Shown: positions 25,586 through 28,163 of the stretch, in pieces
Layout of the letters: each line of letters begins with the position of its first letter
Numbering within the stretch: the first letter of the stretch is position 1
Origin: Acetobacteraceae bacterium
Lineage (GTDB): Bacteria > Pseudomonadota > Alphaproteobacteria > Acetobacterales > Acetobacteraceae
Direction of reading: 5' to 3'
Assembly: GCA_947478535.1 (NCBI GenBank)
Contig: CANJXD010000008.1
Span: 1-28,163 of the forward strand
Length of the DNA: 28,163 bases
Position numbers and translations under genes: made by a program
Notes under the pieces: model-generated
Told to the model about the DNA's origin: nothing
Seen by the model: the letters and a program-made list of their open reading frames with translations, nothing else
The model's database searches: none

Positions 25586-25612
25586 GGGGTTTTAGGGATT
25601 TTAGGGGTTTTA
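25586..25612 (+). repeat. Three 9-bp tandem repeats GGGRTTTTA
   Basis: Three contiguous units GGGGTTTTA, GGGATTTTA and GGGGTTTTA stand in an otherwise ordinary intergenic sequence, preceded by another GGGG at 25571-25574. The four G-runs could fold as an intramolecular G-quadruplex on the plus strand. The unit resembles a telomere repeat by coincidence; no function is claimed. Confidence 0.7.
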
Positions 25613-26012
25613 GGTGCGTTTTCGACGGCGCTTTTCGGACAAACGGCCCATCCGGGGATAAGGGACGGAATAAGATTTTCATCCTATCGCGCAGAGCAGC
25701 GAAAGTCCAGGGGAAGTGGGAAAGACAGGGGCGCGGCGTCACCAGCCCTGACCGCCTCCGCGCGCTAGCGACACAGATCAAGGCGGATACGACGCTTATG
25801 GCGGCCTGGGCGAAGTTCTCGGGTGACGCCAGGATAGGGGCGTAGAGTATTGGGGCGTTTTTGGGGCCTTGTGGGCGATTCCGAACCAACTCCTCTCGGG
25901 CGCGTGCGCAAAACTGGCAGAAGTGCGGGCGGCTTCACGAAGAATCAGAAGGGCCGGGACTCGGGATGACGCGAGGAAAACCATCTCACAACCAAGGCCA
26001 AACAAGAGCCCG

Positions 26013-26043
26013 AGACCTTAAGGTCTATGCAAGCATAGGGCCC
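26013..26043. promoter_or_regulatory. Three adjacent palindromes upstream of the peptide cassette
   Basis: AGACCTTAAGGTCT (26013-26026) is a perfect 14-bp palindrome. It shares its last base with TATGC-AA-GCATA (26026-26037), which is followed directly by GGGCCC (26038-26043). The cluster lies about 160-190 bp before the small peptide gene and could be a binding site for the helix-turn-helix protein encoded downstream. The palindromes are certain; the role is inferred. Confidence 0.4.
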
Positions 26044-26088
26044 TACCACCCCAAGCCAGACAAAATATGACGACACTGTGATATTAAA

Positions 26089-26125
26089 TTTTGTCAAGTA
26101 ATTTTTGACCGATTTTGACGATAAT
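26089..26125 (+). promoter_or_regulatory. AT-rich TTTTGAC repeats, probable promoter/operator region
   Basis: TTTTGTC (26089-26095), TTTTGAC (26103-26109) and TTTTGAC (26113-26119) are followed by GATAAT (26120-26125). GTCAA and TTGAC also form an inverted repeat (26093-26109). The TTGAC boxes resemble -35 elements and GATAAT a -10 element, but no pair has standard 16-18 bp spacing. It is the only promoter-like AT-rich stretch before the cassette. Confidence 0.35.
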
Positions 26126-26179
26126 CGTTCTTCGCGTCTTCGCCTTGTCCGGCTATCGTTCGGCCATGCGGTCTATCAG

Positions 26180-26198
26180 CCCCCCCCCTGAAAGGAGG
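26180..26198 (+). promoter_or_regulatory. C9 tract facing the Shine-Dalgarno of the small peptide gene
   Basis: Nine C residues (26180-26188) precede TGAAA and then AAGGAGG (26192-26198), a near-perfect ribosome site 6 nt before the ATG. Part of the C-tract could pair with GG-A-GG (four G-C pairs around an A mismatch, 5-nt loop) and hide the site. The sequence is certain; the pairing is a prediction. Confidence 0.5.
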
Positions 26199-26204
26199 CG
26201 ACCA

Positions 26205-26306
26205 ATGGCCAAACTAAGGGACTACATTGACCTCGTGATCGCTATCGCTAACTTCTTGATCGAATTTGGAAAGCTGATCATCGAGGCGATCAAGCTAGTC
26301 GGCTAG
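26205..26306 (+). CDS. 33-residue amphipathic helical peptide, unrecognised
   Basis: A short gene with the strongest ribosome site in the cassette (AAGGAGG, 6-nt spacer) encodes 33 residues, beginning MAKLRDYIDL and ending IIEAIKLVG. I do not recognise a family. On a helical wheel, Asp9, Asn16, Glu20, Lys23, Glu27 and Lys30 fall within about 80 degrees, while Leu, Ile, Val and Phe cover the rest, giving a strongly amphipathic helix with four positive and four negative side chains. There is no signal peptide or cysteine. Such a profile is seen in membrane-active peptides (phenol-soluble modulin-like, type I toxin-like) and in small membrane regulators. A TTG at 26115 would add 30 residues but lacks a ribosome site. 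The next gene starts 36 bp after its stop. Confidence 0.65.
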   Translation: MAKLRDYIDLVIAIANFLIEFGKLIIEAIKLVG

Positions 26307-26341
26307 CGGCGCCGGCGCCTTGCCGATTTTAACCGAGATCG

Positions 26342-27343
26342 GTGACCATCGGAGCCGAGCTTAGCGCGCCAACCTGGAGGCTTTCTTTGGACGACCAGAC
26401 ATTCCGATCGCACTTCGAACGGCACTGGGATGCCGGAACGGGGAATCCAAGACGCGGTTCTTGGTCGCTAAAGCAGTTCGCTTATGCAATGCATCAGGTC
26501 GGCAGTCCGGTTTCGACCGACGCAGTAAGCCACTGGCTATACGGCACCAATCTGCCCCGCCGCCCCCAATTGCTTGCCATCCTCGATACCTTCTTTCCAT
26601 TAGCCATACCGGATAGCGCGGAGCCGCATCCCGACCGCGAGGCGATCCTGGTCGCATGGCAGGCCGGGCAGCGACCCAAGCCCGCACGAGCGGTCCCGTC
26701 GCCTTCGCCCAAGGCGAGCGAACTGCAGGCCGCACGCCCCTTCGACTGGCCGCGGGGGAACCCGAAACCTGTCTCGGGGTTGGCCGAACTCGAACTGCAA
26801 ACGCCCAAGGCAGACAACGCCGGCGGCGGGCATTACATCCAAGGCAGGCTGGTCCTTGGTGAACGCGAAGATGACAGCGGCGACCGCTCTGTGCTCCTGG
26901 GGATCCAGGATGCCTTCCTGAGTGTGGAAACATCCGAAGCGTTCGTGACAGATGGCTCCCTGATCGGCGTTCGGGCGCCGCATGACCACCTGAAGGAGGC
27001 ACCAGGCGGCGTGCAGGTGGTGGGGCCAAGAATTGAGCGCCGCAATGCGGATGGGTCAACACGGCAGATCCTGGAGGGCGAGGTGCTGCGCGGCGACCAC
27101 CTCGTGCTCGCCAGCACGACCGACGAAGCCGCCGAGGCGAGCGTGACGGTGACGCTAAGCGTGCCGAAGCGCGGCTTCGTAGTGACACCGATTGATGCGG
27201 ATGGCGTGCCGGTCGCCGAGGCGCTGGATTCCGAAGCAAAGCGGGCGATCCTCAATACGCTGATCTTCGAGAAACTGCCGCGAGACGACGCGGGCCGGGC
27301 CGTGCTGCAACGGGCGAAGCTGACCCGACGGCCGCAGGAATGA
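26342..27343 (+). CDS. Helix-turn-helix protein with unrecognised C-terminal domain
   Basis: This 333-residue protein has an N-terminal XRE/Cro-like helical region at about 38-86 (WSLKQFAYAMHQVGSPVS, TDAVSHWLYGTNLPRRP, LLAILDTFFP), suggesting DNA binding. A Pro/Lys-rich linker (about 110-150) leads to a beta-rich C-terminal part (GHYIQGRLVLGERED, AFLSVETSEAFVTDGSLIGV, ASVTVTLSVPKRGFVVTPID) that I cannot assign. The end (KLPRDDAGRAVLQRAKLTRRPQE) is basic. GTG 26342 is the best start available, although its ribosome site is weak. The stop overlaps the start of the LRR gene in ATGA, so both are translated together. It may regulate the cassette or act with the LRR protein; neither is demonstrated. 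Confidence 0.7.
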   Translation: MTIGAELSAPTWRLSLDDQTFRSHFERHWDAGTGNPRRGSWSLKQFAYAMHQVGSPVSTDAVSHWLYGTNLPRRPQLLAILDTFFPLAIPDSAEPHPDREAILVAWQAGQRPKPARAVPSPSPKASELQAARPFDWPRGNPKPVSGLAELELQTPKADNAGGGHYIQGRLVLGEREDDSGDRSVLLGIQDAFLSVETSEAFVTDGSLIGVRAPHDHLKEAPGGVQVVGPRIERRNADGSTRQILEGEVLRGDHLVLASTTDEAAEASVTVTLSVPKRGFVVTPIDADGVPVAEALDSEAKRAILNTLIFEKLPRDDAGRAVLQRAKLTRRPQE

Positions 27344-28163
27344 CCCTCCCACCGGAAATTTTGCGGCGCGTCGCGCAGGTGGCGCATGCGAGGACGACAA
27401 GCTTTGTTGTCCTGGTGAAGATTGCCGGGCTCGATCCTGCGCGATCCTTCCGCGGCGCTGACCTGCGGGGTGTCGATTTCGGGCAAGATGACCTCTCAGG
27501 GTTCGATTTCACGGGTGCGGATCTTCGCGGTGCGGACCTCTCGCGTGCCACCGGGATCGAGCGAGTGATGTTCGACGGCGCCCAGCTGGAGGGCGCGAAA
27601 TGGCTGCGGCCGCCGGCTTTTTCCATCGAAGAAGTGAAAGAGATGATCTTGGCGGGACAAGCGCCGCCGTCGGATTGGGCACCGTTTATCTTTGAGTTGG
27701 ATTTCGGCCGCACGAGGATTGTCGATCTGTCGCCGCTCTCGGGCCTCTCCCACCTGAATACGCTCAATCTGAGGAACACCCATGTCGCGGATGTGGCGCC
27801 GCTCTCCGGCCTCTCCAGCCTGCAATCGCTCAACCTCAGCAGCACGGAGGTCGCGGATATGGCGCCGCTTTCCGGCCTCTCCAGCTTGCACTCGCTCGAC
27901 CTGTGGAACACGAAAGTCGCGGATGTGGCGCCGCTCTCCGGCCTCTCCAGCCTGCAATCGCTTAACCTGATGGACACCCAGGTCGCGGATGTGGCACCGC
28001 TCTCCGGTCTCTCCAGCCTGCAATCGCTCAACCTGAGGAACACACAGGTGTCGGATGTGTCGCCGCTCTCCGGCCTCTCCGGCCTGCAATCGCTCAACCT
28101 GAGGAACACACAGGTGTCGGATGTGTCGCCGCTCTCCGGCCTCTCCGGCCTGCAATCGCTCAA
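27340..28163 (+). CDS. Pentapeptide-repeat / leucine-rich-repeat protein (3' end outside window)
   Basis: The frame is open from ATG 27340 to the window end (274 codons). A helical head of 36 residues is followed by pentapeptide-type repeats at 37-71 (FRGADLRGVDF, FTGADLRGADLSRA). A linker with EEVKEMILAGQAPPSDW acts as a cap, and from residue 127 there are 22-residue leucine-rich repeats of pattern VxDVxPLSGLSxLQSLNLxxTx: six complete and a seventh cut by the edge. The fold is a solenoid suited to protein binding. No signal peptide or membrane helix is visible, so it is probably cytoplasmic. Any effector domain would lie beyond the window. The 4-bp ATGA overlap couples it to the HTH gene. 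It resembles bacterial LRR proteins of the short 22-residue class; its partner is unknown. Confidence 0.85.
   Translation, partial: MTLPPEILRRVAQVAHARTTSFVVLVKIAGLDPARSFRGADLRGVDFGQDDLSGFDFTGADLRGADLSRATGIERVMFDGAQLEGAKWLRPPAFSIEEVKEMILAGQAPPSDWAPFIFELDFGRTRIVDLSPLSGLSHLNTLNLRNTHVADVAPLSGLSSLQSLNLSSTEVADMAPLSGLSSLHSLDLWNTKVADVAPLSGLSSLQSLNLMDTQVADVAPLSGLSSLQSLNLRNTQVSDVSPLSGLSGLQSLNLRNTQVSDVSPLSGLSGLQSL
27718..28163 (+). repeat. 66-bp tandem repeats encoding 22-residue LRRs
   Basis: Units begin at 27718, 27784, 27850, 27916, 27982, 28048 and 28114 with a strict 66-bp period. The last unit is identical to the one before it over all 50 visible bases, while the first units differ more, pointing to recent duplication at the distal end. 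The array continues past the window. Confidence 0.92.

Larger units (their letters stand above)
25527..26204. other. Long non-coding region with unusual composition
   Basis: About 680 bp without a credible gene separates the Bug receptor from the terminal cassette. Short open frames are present on both strands but lack ribosome sites and look random. The left part holds GGGRTTTTA repeats and G-runs. The right part (after about 25970) is AT-richer than anything else in the window and contains stacked palindromes, TTTTGAC repeats and a C9 tract before the small peptide gene. The drop in GC suggests the edge of a transferred segment. Confidence 0.6.

Noticed and set aside
25575..25889. Minus-strand frame of 104 codons over the GGGRTTTTA repeats
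   Set aside because: It has no ribosome site and no domain, and the apparent KPLKSLKPL repeat comes from the DNA repeat itself.
26115..26204. N-terminal extension of the small peptide from a TTG at 26115
   Set aside because: There is no ribosome site before TTG, it would translate the C9 tract, and ATG 26205 has a near-perfect site.
26308..26319. GGCGCCGGCGCC after the small peptide gene as a terminator
   Set aside because: It is a palindrome with no room for a loop, and the T-run lies too far downstream. It may still matter as a protein site, but nothing supports that.
27252..28163. Minus-strand repetitive open frame opposite the LRR gene
   Set aside because: Its repeats are just the reverse complement of the 66-bp LRR units; the plus-strand reading gives a canonical LRR pattern and an ATGA-coupled start.
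27718..28163. Regular 66-bp repeats considered as a CRISPR-like array
   Set aside because: The repeats are contiguous without spacers and keep an open reading frame with an LRR pattern.

Overview
The window is GC-rich (about 70%, with strong G/C third-position bias) and reads as chromosome of an alphaproteobacterium, most likely Acetobacteraceae (Roseomonas-like). Pointers are a Bug-type tripartite tricarboxylate receptor, a bacteriophytochrome with an HWE kinase core, a MaeB with fused phosphotransacetylase, a candidate CtrA box and a candidate FNR/FixK box. The family assignment is inferred from gene content, not from a marker gene. No IS element, integrase, CRISPR array or rRNA was seen.

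Layout. 2-910: 3' part of a CUT1 sugar-type ABC ATPase. 955-3099: large TPR-glycosyltransferase. 3374-6900: two tandem paralogous PAS-histidine kinases, the second behind a TTAA-N7-TTAA site. 6963-8306: hemN behind an FNR-like box. 8341-12989 (minus): a lone receiver protein, then a leftward run of VWA protein, membrane J-domain protein, galU, phosphomannomutase/phosphoglucomutase and a gamma-glutamylcyclotransferase-like gene. 13092-14314 (plus): a DUF2569-like membrane protein overlapping a metallophosphoesterase. 14331-19250 (minus): maeB and a bacteriophytochrome kinase with a degenerate receiver. 19523-20688 (plus): GST and VOC proteins. 20771-20856 (minus): tRNA-Leu(GAG). 20886-21572: lipB. 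21730-24525: RTX-type secreted protein. 24540-25511 (minus): Bug receptor.

From about 25530 to the right edge the character changes. About 680 bp of non-coding DNA holds GGGRTTTTA repeats, G-runs, stacked palindromes and an AT-rich promoter-like stretch. It leads into a compact plus-strand cassette: a 33-residue amphipathic peptide with a near-perfect Shine-Dalgarno, a helix-turn-helix protein with an unrecognised C-terminal domain, and, by a 4-bp ATGA overlap, a pentapeptide-repeat plus leucine-rich-repeat protein built from 66-bp tandem repeats and cut by the window end. This cassette is the best candidate for an undescribed system. Its function cannot be read from the sequence; a role in defence, toxicity or cell-surface interaction is speculation.

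Functional links. GalU and the phosphohexomutase supply UDP-glucose and hexose-1-phosphates that glycosyltransferases such as the one at 955 could use. HemN makes protoporphyrinogen without oxygen, fitting the FNR-like site. Four signalling proteins (two HisKA-type kinases, one HWE phytochrome kinase, one lone receiver) lie within 16 kb, but their pairing is unknown.
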